From the NCBI GenBank assembly GCA_913063435.1, contig CAJXYI010000009.1, forward strand, positions 1-61,016: a stretch of DNA of 61,016 nucleotides, written 5' to 3'. Both the position numbers and the translations under genes were made by a program. This document shows positions 16,834 through 25,651 of the stretch, piece after piece; position 1 is the first letter of the stretch, and each line of letters starts with the position of its first letter. This DNA is from an uncultured Actinomycetales bacterium. GTDB lineage: Bacteria; Actinomycetota; Actinomycetes; S36-B12. Under the pieces are notes generated by a model. The model ran no database searches. It was not told where the DNA came from and saw nothing but the letters and a program-made list of their open reading frames with translations.

Positions 16834-17322
16834 CTACTGCGGTGCGACGCTCATGTCGATCTGTTGGGAAAGATAGGCCTGCAGCCCCACAGTCTCGATG
16901 GCCTGGAGTTGAGCCTCGAACCAGTCGGCATGCTCTTCCTCTTCGCGGACCATGCCGTCGAAGATCGATGCTGTTCCGTTGTCGCCGATGGCACGACATT
17001 CAGCAGCTGCCGCGTTGAACTGATCGATGGCGCCGAGTTCGGATGCAAGAGCCAGACGCAGCATCTCCTCCGCATTCTCTCCGATGGTGATGGGGAGGAG
17101 CTTCTGAACATTGGGATGTCCGTCGAACATCAGGATGCGCTGGATAAGGGAGTCTGCATCTTTCATCTCATCGATGGACAGGTCGTAGAACACCTTGCCC
17201 AAGCGTGGGAACCCCCAGCCATCAAGCATTCGCCCGTGCAGGAAGTACGTGTTCGTGATCGTCAACTCCAAGGTGAGTGCATCGTTGAGCAATTCCACAA
17301 CCCGCGCAGCCACGGCTTTCAT
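16834..17322 (-). CDS. bfr: Bacterioferritin
   Basis: A 162-residue four-helix ferritin-like protein with VVELLNDALTLELTITNTYF, HGRMLDGWGFPRLG, and the di-iron ligands in DEMKDAD and MVREEEEHADWFEAQL. It stores iron as ferrihydrite and oxidises Fe(II). The family normally binds heme through a Met near residue 52. ATG 17322 was chosen because GGAG lies 6 nt upstream; an ATG at 17340 also exists. Its start lies inside the bfd frame. It is the middle gene of the bfd-bfr-heme oxygenase set. Confidence 0.92.
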   Translation of the reverse strand: MKAVAARVVELLNDALTLELTITNTYFLHGRMLDGWGFPRLGKVFYDLSIDEMKDADSLIQRILMFDGHPNVQKLLPITIGENAEEMLRLALASELGAIDQFNAAAAECRAIGDNGTASIFDGMVREEEEHADWFEAQLQAIETVGLQAYLSQQIDMSVAPQ

Positions 17323-17506
17323 CGACAGCTCCGTTCTCATCGTGAGGGGCATGCTGGGCCAGAAGGGTCTTCAGCGATCGCACGCAGCACCCGCATTCCT
17401 GGCCGGCACCCGTCTGGGCAGCCAGGGCACGGATGGTGGTGCAGCCGGACTTGATGGCCTTCGCCAGGCGACGATCGGTGAGCCGTTCGCAGTGGCAGAT
17501 GACCAT
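17222..17506 (-). CDS. bfd: Bacterioferritin-associated ferredoxin
   Basis: A 94-residue frame beginning MVICHCERLTDR. It has the four [2Fe-2S] ligands in the Bfd pattern: Cys4 and Cys6 in CHC, and the pair in ECGCC near residues 37-41. Bfd reduces the ferric core of Bfr so that iron can leave. Normal Bfd proteins are about 60-75 residues; here the frame runs on through the first 101 nt of bfr and adds a second Cys-containing tail of doubtful meaning. ATG 17506 follows GAGGGG. The double IdeR-like box lies just upstream. Confidence 0.85.
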   Translation of the reverse strand: MVICHCERLTDRRLAKAIKSGCTTIRALAAQTGAGQECGCCVRSLKTLLAQHAPHDENGAVDESRGCAGCGIAQRCTHLGVDDHEHVLPARANA

Positions 17507-17531
17507 TCCGGACCCCTCAGACTCGCTCGCC

Positions 17532-17570
17532 TTAGGTTAGGCATCCCTTTGTTAGGCAAACCTTACCTAA
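17532..17570 (-). promoter_or_regulatory. Tandem DtxR/IdeR-like iron boxes
   Basis: Two adjacent 19-bp sites resemble the iron box TTAGGTTAGGCTAACCTAA: TTAGGTTAGGC plus 8 nt at 17532-17550, and TTAGGCAAACCTTACCTAA at 17552-17570. The outer arms TTAGGTTAGG and CCTTACCTAA form a longer dyad. The site is 26 nt upstream of the bfd start. In mycobacteria IdeR activates bfrA and represses uptake genes, so iron-dependent control of bfd-bfr and perhaps heme oxygenase is expected; the sign is not readable here. Confidence 0.7.
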
Positions 17571-17590
17571 TCACGGGAGCCTTGGGTTCG

Positions 17591-18118
17591 TCAAGGTCGG
17601 GTAGGGAGCGCCTTCGTGAAAGCGAGCAGGTTGACCGGGGCCGCGTCGGCCCCGAGGGGCGACCAGTCGCGCTCGGGCCGGCGGACGTATCCCAATCGCG
17701 GATAGAACGCCCGCGCCCGGTCATTGCGGTCGATCACGTACAGCACCATCGATCCTGCGCCGCCTGCCTCGGCCCGATTCTCGGCGGCTGCCATCAGGGC
17801 GCGAGCGACTCCAGAACCCCAGCAGTCCGGACTCACGGCCAGGAAGCGGATCTCCCACTCCCCTTCGGTTGCCAACTCGCTCATCGGGTGACCGTGTTCG
17901 AACACCGAGATCGCACCGACGAGATCCCCGGCCCGGTCAGCGATGAATGTGCGATCCAGTCGTGGGCGCACATCCCGCAGTACCGACTCATAGGGGCTGC
18001 CGGGAGTCAGATGGCCGCCCGCGTGATACGCCGCCACTGTCAGGTCGCCGATCAGTTCGATGTGATCTGGTTGCGCCGGGCGAATATCGATCGGGCCGAT
18101 CGTGGTCGACGGTGACAT
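17591..18118 (-). CDS. GNAT family N-acetyltransferase
   Basis: A 175-residue single-domain GNAT protein. The acetyl-CoA motif is WEIRFLAVSPDCWGSGVARALM, read across about residues 92-113, followed by a beta-bulge strand SMVLYVIDRNDRARAFYPRLGY. Substrate unknown. The ATG at 18118 has AGGG a few bases upstream; a further upstream in-frame ATG at 18148 would add ten residues. It is divergent from the GT4 gene and about 20 nt from the iron boxes of the bfd operon, on the same strand. Confidence 0.8.
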   Translation of the reverse strand: MSPSTTIGPIDIRPAQPDHIELIGDLTVAAYHAGGHLTPGSPYESVLRDVRPRLDRTFIADRAGDLVGAISVFEHGHPMSELATEGEWEIRFLAVSPDCWGSGVARALMAAAENRAEAGGAGSMVLYVIDRNDRARAFYPRLGYVRRPERDWSPLGADAAPVNLLAFTKALPTRP

Positions 18119-18270
18119 CACGGCCCTATCGTGCCGCATCCTGGACACCCCACAGATACCGCAGCCACCGGTGCGTTAACCGATCAATGGCTATTCGTCC
18201 GTGCCCACAGCGCGTCAAGGCGCGTGAGGATCAAGATTCATTCGCTCATCGATTGCGAGGAGTTGGCCTC

Positions 18271-19446
18271 ATGCGCAAGAGCATCTCGATGCTCAGTACC
18301 TTTCCCCCCACCCATTGCGGCATCGCGACTTTCGCGCAGTCACTGAGCGATGCCCTCGCGCGCCACGATACGGAGGTTCGTCGAATCGCGCTGGACTACG
18401 ACGGGGAACTCAGCGATGGCAATGGATTCGCAGCCCTGCATCGAGGCGCCATCGACACTTCCACCACGGCACGCTCGATCAACGATGCTGAACTGGCGAT
18501 CATCCAACACGAATTCGGCATCTTCTCCGGGGACTCAGGGGAGGACGTTCTCGCCATCATCGATGGCGTGGGCGTTCCGATCATCACCGTGCTGCACACC
18601 GTGCCGGCCACTCCCCAGTCGCCACAGCGTCGCATCCTGCAACGCCTTCTCGACATCAGCGACGCCATCGTCGTGCTGTCCTATTCGGCCGCACGCGTCT
18701 TGCGCCACGCCTACGAGGTCCGTCCACGCTCAGTCCATGTCATTCCCCATGGCTCGACAGACCTGTGGGCGAAACGCCGACACGCTCCTGCAACCCACGC
18801 TCCGCGCCTACTGACCTGGGGATTGATCGGTCGAGGCAAGGGCCTGGAGTCGGCACTGCACGCCCTCGCTCACATCGATGACCTCGATCCACGACCCGAA
18901 TACGTCATTGCGGGTTCAACGCATCCAAAAGTCCACCGTCATGAGGGTGATCGCTATCGGGAAGAACTGCAGGAACTCGCCCGCACACTCGGCGTTGCCG
19001 ATCAGGTGCACTTCGTCGATGGCTACCTCGATGATGAACGACTCGCGAACCTGGTCAGTCATGCCGACGCCTTCGTATTGCCCTATGACAACGACGAGCA
19101 GGTCACCTCGGGAGTGCTCGTGGAGGCTCTGGCGGCAGGTGGACCGGTGATCGCCACCCGGTTTCCTCACGCACGCGAACTGCTCGCTAACGGAACTGGG
19201 CTGCTGGTCAATCGCCGTGATCCCGCTCAACTAGGAGAGGCAATCCGAGTGATCGCCTCACAACCTGCACGCACCCGCGTGATGCGTGATGCGTCGATTG
19301 CGGCCAGCCGAGACTTCCTATGGCACCGCGTTGCCGACGACTACCTCACCCTTGCCGATGAACTCACCACCTTCGACGAACGTCGACTCGTTCCTCGACC
19401 AGTGATCCAGATCCCCGCACCTGTCGCCACTGGAACAGGCTGGTGA
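18271..19446 (+). CDS. GT4-type glycosyltransferase
   Basis: A 391-residue GT-B enzyme. The N-terminal FPPTHCGIATFAQSL is a typical acceptor-side glycine loop. The nucleotide-sugar half has GLIGRGKGLESALHAL, then DAFVLPYDNDEQVTSGVLVEALA, the family-4 region with the conserved Glu pair. GAGGAG precedes the ATG by 9 nt. It is the first gene of a three-gene plus-strand operon with an alpha/alpha-barrel protein (7 nt away) and a GH130 enzyme, suggesting mannose-type glycan synthesis or turnover. Donor and acceptor are not known. Confidence 0.85.
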   Translation: MRKSISMLSTFPPTHCGIATFAQSLSDALARHDTEVRRIALDYDGELSDGNGFAALHRGAIDTSTTARSINDAELAIIQHEFGIFSGDSGEDVLAIIDGVGVPIITVLHTVPATPQSPQRRILQRLLDISDAIVVLSYSAARVLRHAYEVRPRSVHVIPHGSTDLWAKRRHAPATHAPRLLTWGLIGRGKGLESALHALAHIDDLDPRPEYVIAGSTHPKVHRHEGDRYREELQELARTLGVADQVHFVDGYLDDERLANLVSHADAFVLPYDNDEQVTSGVLVEALAAGGPVIATRFPHARELLANGTGLLVNRRDPAQLGEAIRVIASQPARTRVMRDASIAASRDFLWHRVADDYLTLADELTTFDERRLVPRPVIQIPAPVATGTGW

Positions 19447-19453
19447 GGGATTG

Positions 19454-20446
19454 ATGAGATACGACCATCTCCTGTCACTCACGGATGGCCGCGGCGTGTT
19501 CGAGCATTGCGCCGGACGCATCCCGCGCGTCGAACACGGCTACTGCGTGGATGATGTGGCACGAGCCTGGATCGTTGCAGAGCGCGGACTCGATGAGGAT
19601 CCCGACCTGGAGTTCGTCGCCGATACCTGTGCCCGCTTCCTCACCGAGGCCACGTCCGGTGACGGAACCATCCGGAATCGATGCGATGTCGAAGGAGTGT
19701 GGCACGGTCCCGCCGATACTGCCGACCATTGGGGCCGTGCATTGTGGGCGTGGGGGACGGTCATCGCCGAGTCCAGCGATCCGATCCGACGCGAGTCAGC
19801 CGAGCGCGGTTGGCAACTTGCGGCTCGCCAGCGAAGTGAGTACCCCCGCTCGATGGCGTTCGCCAGTCTCGGCGCGGGTGAGGTCCTGCGTGCGCGTCCG
19901 CACGACTCCCTCGCACTCGCACTCCTTGCCGACACCGCGGCAATGATTCCCCCCGATGAGACCCAGCACTGGCCGTGGCCCGAACCCCGGCTCAGCTACG
20001 CGAACGCGGTCATCCCTCACGCCCTGCTGATGGCAGGTCACCACCTCGATGACCAGAACCTTCTGCAACGTGGCCTATCCCAACTCCACTGGTTGATCTC
20101 CGTGCAGCGTCGCGGCGAGCACCTGTCAATCGTCCCGAATACCGGCTGGTCTCCCTCCGAACTGCTGCCTGACTTCGATCAGCAACCCATCGAGGTGTCC
20201 GCGCTCGTGGAGGCAGCACTGTTCGCACATCACGTGACCGGCGATCCGACCTGGCACGACGTGCTGTCTACCGGTGTGACCTGGTTCCTCGGTGACAACG
20301 ACTCCGGCATAGCGATGGCCGACCCCATCGACGGCGCAGGATTCGACGGTTTGACCTGGACCGGTCGCAACTCCAACGCGGGAGCGGAGTCGACCCTCGC
20401 CTATCTGTCTGTCATGCAACGTGCTCGACGATTTCTGAGGAGCTGA
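19454..20446 (+). CDS. Predicted alpha/alpha-barrel protein of glycan metabolism, function unknown
   Basis: A 330-residue soluble protein. It has regularly spaced helices and aromatic or acidic segments such as VEHGYCVDDVARAW, DTADHWGRALWAWG and SYANAVIPHALLMAG, the pattern of six-hairpin glycosidase-like barrels. Proteins of this type often sit between a GT4 and a GH130 gene, as here. Catalytic acids cannot be assigned. The ATG at 19454 follows GAGGG; a TTG 3 nt earlier is unlikely. It lies 5 nt before the GH130 gene. Confidence 0.6.
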   Translation: MRYDHLLSLTDGRGVFEHCAGRIPRVEHGYCVDDVARAWIVAERGLDEDPDLEFVADTCARFLTEATSGDGTIRNRCDVEGVWHGPADTADHWGRALWAWGTVIAESSDPIRRESAERGWQLAARQRSEYPRSMAFASLGAGEVLRARPHDSLALALLADTAAMIPPDETQHWPWPEPRLSYANAVIPHALLMAGHHLDDQNLLQRGLSQLHWLISVQRRGEHLSIVPNTGWSPSELLPDFDQQPIEVSALVEAALFAHHVTGDPTWHDVLSTGVTWFLGDNDSGIAMADPIDGAGFDGLTWTGRNSNAGAESTLAYLSVMQRARRFLRS

Positions 20447-20451
20447 CACCG

Positions 20452-21939
20452 ATGGATCAGCAACCCTCCATCATGGAGCGGTGCGGCCCGACCCTGTCCG
20501 GCGACCCGCACCGGGTGCTATGCCGAATCTTCATCCCCGGGGACGAGGAACTCGTCCGGGGAACTCCGCGGGTCACCGAACTGCTCGAACGATTCGAGAA
20601 ACTCACCGACGGCGAGGTGGACAAGACGCTCGCCGAAACGCTTGATCGTTTCTCCCACCGACACCGTGACCTGCTCGCTGACTTCGATCACCACAGTGCC
20701 GCCATCACCCATCTGCTGCCCAAGCGCGATCACTACACACCGCAGCAGCGACAACTCCTCGGCTCGTACCTCACCCAGGAATACGCCTTCGAATCCACGG
20801 CGTACTTCAACCCGTCGATCGTGGCGCATCCAGACCAGACCGGCGTGCCACCCGGGTCACTACGTTTCGTGATGAGCGTTCGCGCCGTTGGGGAAGGACA
20901 CCAATCCAGCCTGGTCTTTCGCACCGGGCTACTCGATCGAGATTGCACGATCAGAGTCGATCCGGCCTCGCCATTCGCCACCAATCGCGCCACCCGGTCC
21001 ACGATCCTGGCCGGTCGTTTCGTCGAACAGGCAGCGATCGAGGCAGACATGGATATCGCCGAGCTTCAATTCGCCCTCGGCATGCTGCCGAAGAAATTCA
21101 CGCTGGAGGAATTGACCACGAACCTGCATCAGCTGCTGCGGACCCGAGAGACGGACATGGAATCGGCACAGATCATCCGGCTGCTCCAGCAACTGGCACT
21201 GAACAGTTACGAACTCGATTTCGATGAATCGACAGAAGTCAGCGAACGGGTCCTGTGGCCCACAGCCAGCGATGAGCGTCGCGGTATCGAGGATGCTCGC
21301 TTCGTTCGATTCGTCGATGACGACGGCGATGTCACCTATCGGGCCACATACACGGGATTCGATGGCACCCACGTCGTCTCGCGGATGTTGGAAACCGAGG
21401 AGTTCCGCACATTCGCCTCCCTTCGCATGACCGGCGGTGCCGTCAACAACAAGGGGGTCGCCTTCTTCCCTCGCCGTATCGACGGCAGATTCATCGCCCT
21501 GTCCCGATGGGATCGCCAATCCAATTCGGTCTCGTACTCCGATGACGGATACCACTGGCACGAGGCCGAGACCATCCATGCCGCCAGCGACCCCTGGGAA
21601 CTGATCCACGTGGGCAACTGCGGCTCGCCGTTGGAGACCGAACACGGCTGGTTGGTCATCACGCATGGCGCCGGCCCCATGCGCCAATACGCCCTCGGAG
21701 CCATGCTGCTCGATCTCGATGACCCGACTCGTGTCATCGGCGCCTACCCGGGTCCGCTCCTCGAGCCCACTGAGGAGGAACGTGATGGTTACGTACCCAA
21801 TGTGGTGTATTCCTGCGGGGGCCTGATCCACAACGGTCGTCTCGTGCTGCCCTATGGCTTCAGCGACTGTCATACCGGCTTCGCAACGGCTGATGTCGAG
21901 CAACTCATCGATGCGATGCAGCCGGTCCGTTCCCGGTGA
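20452..21939 (+). CDS. GH130 beta-mannoside phosphorylase or hydrolase
   Basis: A 495-residue protein with a long N-terminal helical extension (to about 130) and a five-bladed propeller of family GH130. Key segments are RRGIEDARFVRF (the catalytic-acid Asp region), TYTGFDGTHV, NNKGVAFFPRRI, WELIHVGNCGSP and YVPNVVYSCGG. GH130 enzymes act on beta-1,4- or beta-1,2-mannosides by phosphorolysis or hydrolysis. The long N-terminal extension is seen in some large GH130 members. I cannot assign phosphorylase or hydrolase activity with confidence. GGAG lies 9 nt before the ATG. Confidence 0.85.
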   Translation: MDQQPSIMERCGPTLSGDPHRVLCRIFIPGDEELVRGTPRVTELLERFEKLTDGEVDKTLAETLDRFSHRHRDLLADFDHHSAAITHLLPKRDHYTPQQRQLLGSYLTQEYAFESTAYFNPSIVAHPDQTGVPPGSLRFVMSVRAVGEGHQSSLVFRTGLLDRDCTIRVDPASPFATNRATRSTILAGRFVEQAAIEADMDIAELQFALGMLPKKFTLEELTTNLHQLLRTRETDMESAQIIRLLQQLALNSYELDFDESTEVSERVLWPTASDERRGIEDARFVRFVDDDGDVTYRATYTGFDGTHVVSRMLETEEFRTFASLRMTGGAVNNKGVAFFPRRIDGRFIALSRWDRQSNSVSYSDDGYHWHEAETIHAASDPWELIHVGNCGSPLETEHGWLVITHGAGPMRQYALGAMLLDLDDPTRVIGAYPGPLLEPTEEERDGYVPNVVYSCGGLIHNGRLVLPYGFSDCHTGFATADVEQLIDAMQPVRSR

Positions 21940-22111
21940 CCACCCCGGTGCGATGGAGGGAGGGGGATTGCCATCAGCACCGGGGCGGTCCACTCGAGGA
22001 AGGCGATAACCCGCCCTCGCATCCACAATCCCCCGATATGTGCCTGCGACCAAGAGGCTCGATCAGCCATGACCGGTTCGTGTTCGGTGACCAAGGGTGT
22101 ACCTTTCGCCT

Positions 22112-22777
22112 GTGAGCGAACCTGAAGTCGAGGAGAAGGAATCCTCGAGTTATATCCCCGACACCTCTGCTGGCTGGCGGGAACTCGTCGCGGTGGTCCT
22201 GCTGTCGGTGACCGCGATCGCGACGGCATGGAGCGGCTTCCAGTCCAGCAAGTGGGGTGGCGAGATGTCGATCGCCTTCAGCAAGGCCTCGACCGCCCGC
22301 ATCGAGGCATCCCGAGCCGACGGCAATGCCAACCGGCAGCTGACGATCCAGGTGCAGCTGTATACCCAGTGGATCGCAGCATTCGCCGATGACGACGAGG
22401 AACTCGCCTCCTACCTCTCCGCGCGCTTCCCCGAACCGCTCGCTTCGGCCTGGACCGCATGGATCGCGCTTCAGCCACAGCAGAACCCCGATGCACCTGC
22501 CAGCCCCTTCGAGATGCCTGAATACGTCCAACCCGATGCGGTGGCCGCGATAGAGGCCGACGAGCGAGCCGACGGGCTGTTCCAGCAGGCTCTGGACAAC
22601 AACCAGCGCGGGGACAACTACACCCTGCTCGCGGTGGTGTTCGCGACGGTGCTGTTCTTCGCTGCCATCTCCGGACGCGTGAAGAAGACCGCCAACGCGT
22701 GGTTCCTTCTAGGAATAGGCATCGTGTTGTTCATTGGCGCGGCTGCGCTGCTGATTTCCTACCCCAAGATGATCTAG
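22112..22777 (+). CDS. DUF4337-like membrane protein
   Basis: A 221-residue protein. One hydrophobic helix near residues 25-45 (ELVAVVLLSVTAIATAWSGF) is followed by a long soluble stretch with SSKWGGEMSIAFSKASTARIEASRADG. A C-terminal pair of helices (LLAVVFATVLFFAAIS and WFLLGIGIVLFIGAAAL) completes it. This layout matches DUF4337; the function is unknown. The GTG at 22112 was chosen because TACCTT lies 6 nt upstream with no Shine-Dalgarno, suggesting a leaderless message. The 172 bases before it hold no other gene that I can see. Confidence 0.65.
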   Translation: MSEPEVEEKESSSYIPDTSAGWRELVAVVLLSVTAIATAWSGFQSSKWGGEMSIAFSKASTARIEASRADGNANRQLTIQVQLYTQWIAAFADDDEELASYLSARFPEPLASAWTAWIALQPQQNPDAPASPFEMPEYVQPDAVAAIEADERADGLFQQALDNNQRGDNYTLLAVVFATVLFFAAISGRVKKTANAWFLLGIGIVLFIGAAALLISYPKMI

Positions 22778-22800
22778 CGGCTTTCCCAGCGTCGCATCGG

Positions 22801-23904
22801 CTACGCGACGAGTCCCGAACTCGCCTGCGCCCGCTTTGCCAAGCGCTTCCGATCGATCAAGAAGAAGCCCAGCGCACCGAAGCCGACGATCATCTGCGGG
22901 AAGAAGGCGAAGGCTCGCCACATGATGTCCGCCGCGGTCGCCTGGGCCGCATCGGCACCGAAATAGATCAGCAGGCCGATCAACGCTGCGTCGACGGTGC
23001 CGAGACCACCCGGAGCAATGGGCACGGCCGCGAGCAAGAGGGCGACGGAGAAGGCGACGAAAGCCTCCAGGATCGTCAGTTCGGTGCCGAAGGCCCCGGT
23101 GCCGTAGAGCGCACCCATCAACACGATGAACGGGGTGAACTGGGCGAGGGCGTTCGTGACAGTCAACTGCTTCCATCGCGTCGCAACCATGTCGGCAGCG
23201 GTGTCATGGAACCCGACGACGCTTTCTACAAGGTCCGGCGGTCCCTTGTGCACGATCCGGAAGATGATGTTGACCAAGCGCTGGGCGAAGGTTCCTATCC
23301 GACGTGCTCCTGCCTCGCTGCGCAGGATGATCGCGATGAAGATCACCGAGACGAGGAATGCCACCGCGGCGATGACCGCGATGACCTCGAACTGTCCCTC
23401 GACCGTGCGCCGCTCGATCGCGAAGAGAGCGAGCAGGGCCAGCGCAGGTGCGCCGAAAGTCATGAGGTACGTCCACACCGCATCCGCGGCCACTGCTGCG
23501 GCTGCTTTGCGTTGTGGCACGTTATAACGCGACAGGATGCCGTACTGAACGCCAACGGCGATCGCCCCTCCACCCCAGGGGACTCCGGTCGAGATGGCGA
23601 AGCCCGCCTGCCGGTCGACGAAAGCCGGCTTGTAACTCAGACCGGGGATCGCCGCGGGCGCGGTCAGCGGATACACCGCGATGCTCGCGATCGCACCGAC
23701 CACGATGACGATGAGCCATACCCGGGGGATGGAGAGTGCGGCCTCCCAGCCTTGTTCGAAGCTGCCGAATTGCGGGATCAACTCGGTGAAGATGAAGTAG
23801 GCGGCTACCAGCCCGAGGATGATCAGGATGATCTTGGGAACCCACGTCCGCGCCCAGGACTTCGGTGGAGTCGTCGATTCAGGGACGGCCGCCTGGTCGG
23901 TCAT
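22801..23904 (-). CDS. Flippase-like / lysylphosphatidylglycerol synthase transmembrane domain protein
   Basis: A 367-residue integral membrane protein with about eight helices. It matches the LPG-synthase transmembrane family, including the conserved APGGLGTVDAALIGLL motif near the C-terminus and a GGGAIAVGVQYGIL segment. No soluble aminoacyltransferase domain is attached, so lysyl transfer is unlikely; such stand-alone proteins are thought to move lipids or lipid-linked compounds. A TACAGT hexamer lies 6 nt before the ATG at 23904. It follows the sirtuin gene by 17 nt. Confidence 0.8.
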   Translation of the reverse strand: MTDQAAVPESTTPPKSWARTWVPKIILIILGLVAAYFIFTELIPQFGSFEQGWEAALSIPRVWLIVIVVGAIASIAVYPLTAPAAIPGLSYKPAFVDRQAGFAISTGVPWGGGAIAVGVQYGILSRYNVPQRKAAAAVAADAVWTYLMTFGAPALALLALFAIERRTVEGQFEVIAVIAAVAFLVSVIFIAIILRSEAGARRIGTFAQRLVNIIFRIVHKGPPDLVESVVGFHDTAADMVATRWKQLTVTNALAQFTPFIVLMGALYGTGAFGTELTILEAFVAFSVALLLAAVPIAPGGLGTVDAALIGLLIYFGADAAQATAADIMWRAFAFFPQMIVGFGALGFFLIDRKRLAKRAQASSGLVA

Positions 23905-23921
23905 GCCATCACTGTAGGGGG

Positions 23922-24692
23922 TCACGAGAGTCCGTTGCCAGCGTCATCGGACACGATGTAACGCAAGGCCTCCTCCAGCGGTTCGCGCACGAGTTCTTCG
24001 GCGATCGAGTCATACGGGGTGGGGTCGGCATTGCAGATGACTACCCGAGCACCGGCTTGCCAGGCCATCGGCACCAATGATGCAACAGGGTTGACCTGCA
24101 AGGAGGTGCCGGCAGCGATCAGCACGTCGCATTCGCGAGCGGCTCGCATCGCCTGGTCGAGCACTCCGGGATCGAGTTGCTGGCCGAAACTGATCGTGTC
24201 GGACTTCAGCATCCCCCCACAATCGAGGCACGGCGGATCATCCTCACCGGATTCCACTCGAGCGAGCGTCTGGGTCATCGGCCGGCGTTCCGCACAGTCC
24301 AGGCACACCGTGTTGCGGATCGTCCCGTGCACTTCGAGAACCGGGGCAGCCTTGCCACTGCCCGCGGCCTGATGTAGACCGTCGATGTTCTGCGTGATGA
24401 CTGCCCGCACTCGACCCTGGCGTTCCAGATCGGCGATCGCATGATGCGCAGCATTCGGTCGGGCAGTCCAGGCCGGGTGATCGCGGCGATTGCGCCACGC
24501 CAGCACCCGGATGTCACGATCGGCGACATAGGCATCGATATCGAACATGCGCGCAGCCTTCGGATCCTTCGTCCATAGCCCCTGGGGGCCACGGAAATCG
24601 GGAATCCCGCTCGCGGTGCTCACCCCTGCACCGGTGAGCACGGTGATCAGCCGAGCCGCCGCGATGATCTCGCGAGCAGCCTCGGACGACAT
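23922..24692 (-). CDS. Sir2-family NAD-dependent protein deacylase
   Basis: A 256-residue sirtuin. NAD-binding motif GAGVSTASGIPDFRG is near residue 22, ITQNIDGLH near 100, and the catalytic His is in LEVHGTI. Zinc is held by two Cys pairs (CLDC and CLDCGG). AGTSLQVNP completes the NAD site. The class of acyl group removed cannot be fixed. ATG 24692 was chosen; an in-frame ATG at 24710 would add six residues. It is divergent from the EamA transporter. Confidence 0.92.
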   Translation of the reverse strand: MSSEAAREIIAAARLITVLTGAGVSTASGIPDFRGPQGLWTKDPKAARMFDIDAYVADRDIRVLAWRNRRDHPAWTARPNAAHHAIADLERQGRVRAVITQNIDGLHQAAGSGKAAPVLEVHGTIRNTVCLDCAERRPMTQTLARVESGEDDPPCLDCGGMLKSDTISFGQQLDPGVLDQAMRAARECDVLIAAGTSLQVNPVASLVPMAWQAGARVVICNADPTPYDSIAEELVREPLEEALRYIVSDDAGNGLS

Positions 24693-24780
24693 GGCACCAC
24701 TGTGCCGCATCGTGATCCCACAGGTGCTATCCAGGCGGTGAATACGAGTCCTGTGATCGATGGCAGACTCTTCTTCCGCC

Positions 24781-25614
24781 ATGGCCGCCCTCCTTGCCCT
24801 ACTGTCCAGTTTGACCTGGGGTAGCGCGGATTTCCTCGGCGGCCTGGCATCTCGACGGGTGGGAGCCCTGCGGGTCCTCACCGTGTCCTATCCCGCTGGG
24901 TTCATCGCGATCCTGCCCATCGCGATCTGGGTGCTGCCGGGCGATCCGAGCATGGACATCCTGGGTTGGGCCGTCGCCGCGGGAGCCGTCGGTGCGATCG
25001 GCATGGTGATGTTCTATGGCGCACTCGCTCGCGGCACGATGGGCATCATTTCACCGCTGACGGCGGTCATGTCCGCGGGAATCCCCGTCATCGTCGGCCT
25101 CGCACTCGGCGAGACCCTGGGCTGGTTAGCCATCCTGGGGATGCTCGCCGCAGTCGTCGCGGTGATCCTCATCAGCCGCGAGCGCGGCGTGCACCTGCGC
25201 AGCTCGCCACTGTCGCTCGGTCTCGCGCTCGGCAGCGGCGTCGGTTTCGGCTTCTACCTCACCGTGCTCGGACTAGCCCCCATCGACTCCGGAATCTGGA
25301 CGGCAACCATCGCACGTGCGGTGTCCTCGGTGCTGGTGATCGCCGCCGCCGTGCTCGCTCTGAGACCTCGCTGGAGCTCACCCTTCCCCTGGGTCATCGT
25401 TCTCTGCGCCGGCAGCCTCGATGCCCTTGCCAACGGCATCTTCCAACTCGCCGCACAACGGGGCGATCTCGCGATCGTTGCGGTGATCGGATCGCTGTAT
25501 CCGGCTGCGACATTGTTTCTCGCTCGGGTGATTCTGCGCGAACGGATGTCGGGCATCCAGGCCGGCGGGGTGGCCTTGGCCCTCGCAGCGATCATCGCGC
25601 TCAGCATCGGTTGA
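24781..25614 (+). CDS. EamA/DMT-superfamily transporter
   Basis: A 277-residue protein with ten hydrophobic segments in two EamA halves. The first begins LLALLSSLTWGSADFLGG and the second LGLALGSGVGFGFYL. The last helix carries ERMSGIQAGGVALALAAI. Members of this superfamily move amino acids, nucleotide sugars or other small metabolites; the substrate is unknown. The ATG at 24781 begins at the first helix; an in-frame ATG at 24760 would add seven polar residues. Neither has a strong ribosome binding site. Confidence 0.85.
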   Translation: MAALLALLSSLTWGSADFLGGLASRRVGALRVLTVSYPAGFIAILPIAIWVLPGDPSMDILGWAVAAGAVGAIGMVMFYGALARGTMGIISPLTAVMSAGIPVIVGLALGETLGWLAILGMLAAVVAVILISRERGVHLRSSPLSLGLALGSGVGFGFYLTVLGLAPIDSGIWTATIARAVSSVLVIAAAVLALRPRWSSPFPWVIVLCAGSLDALANGIFQLAAQRGDLAIVAVIGSLYPAATLFLARVILRERMSGIQAGGVALALAAIIALSIG

Positions 25615-25651
25615 CCGCTCGTGACTGCACTCGTCGTCGTAAGTTAGTCCC

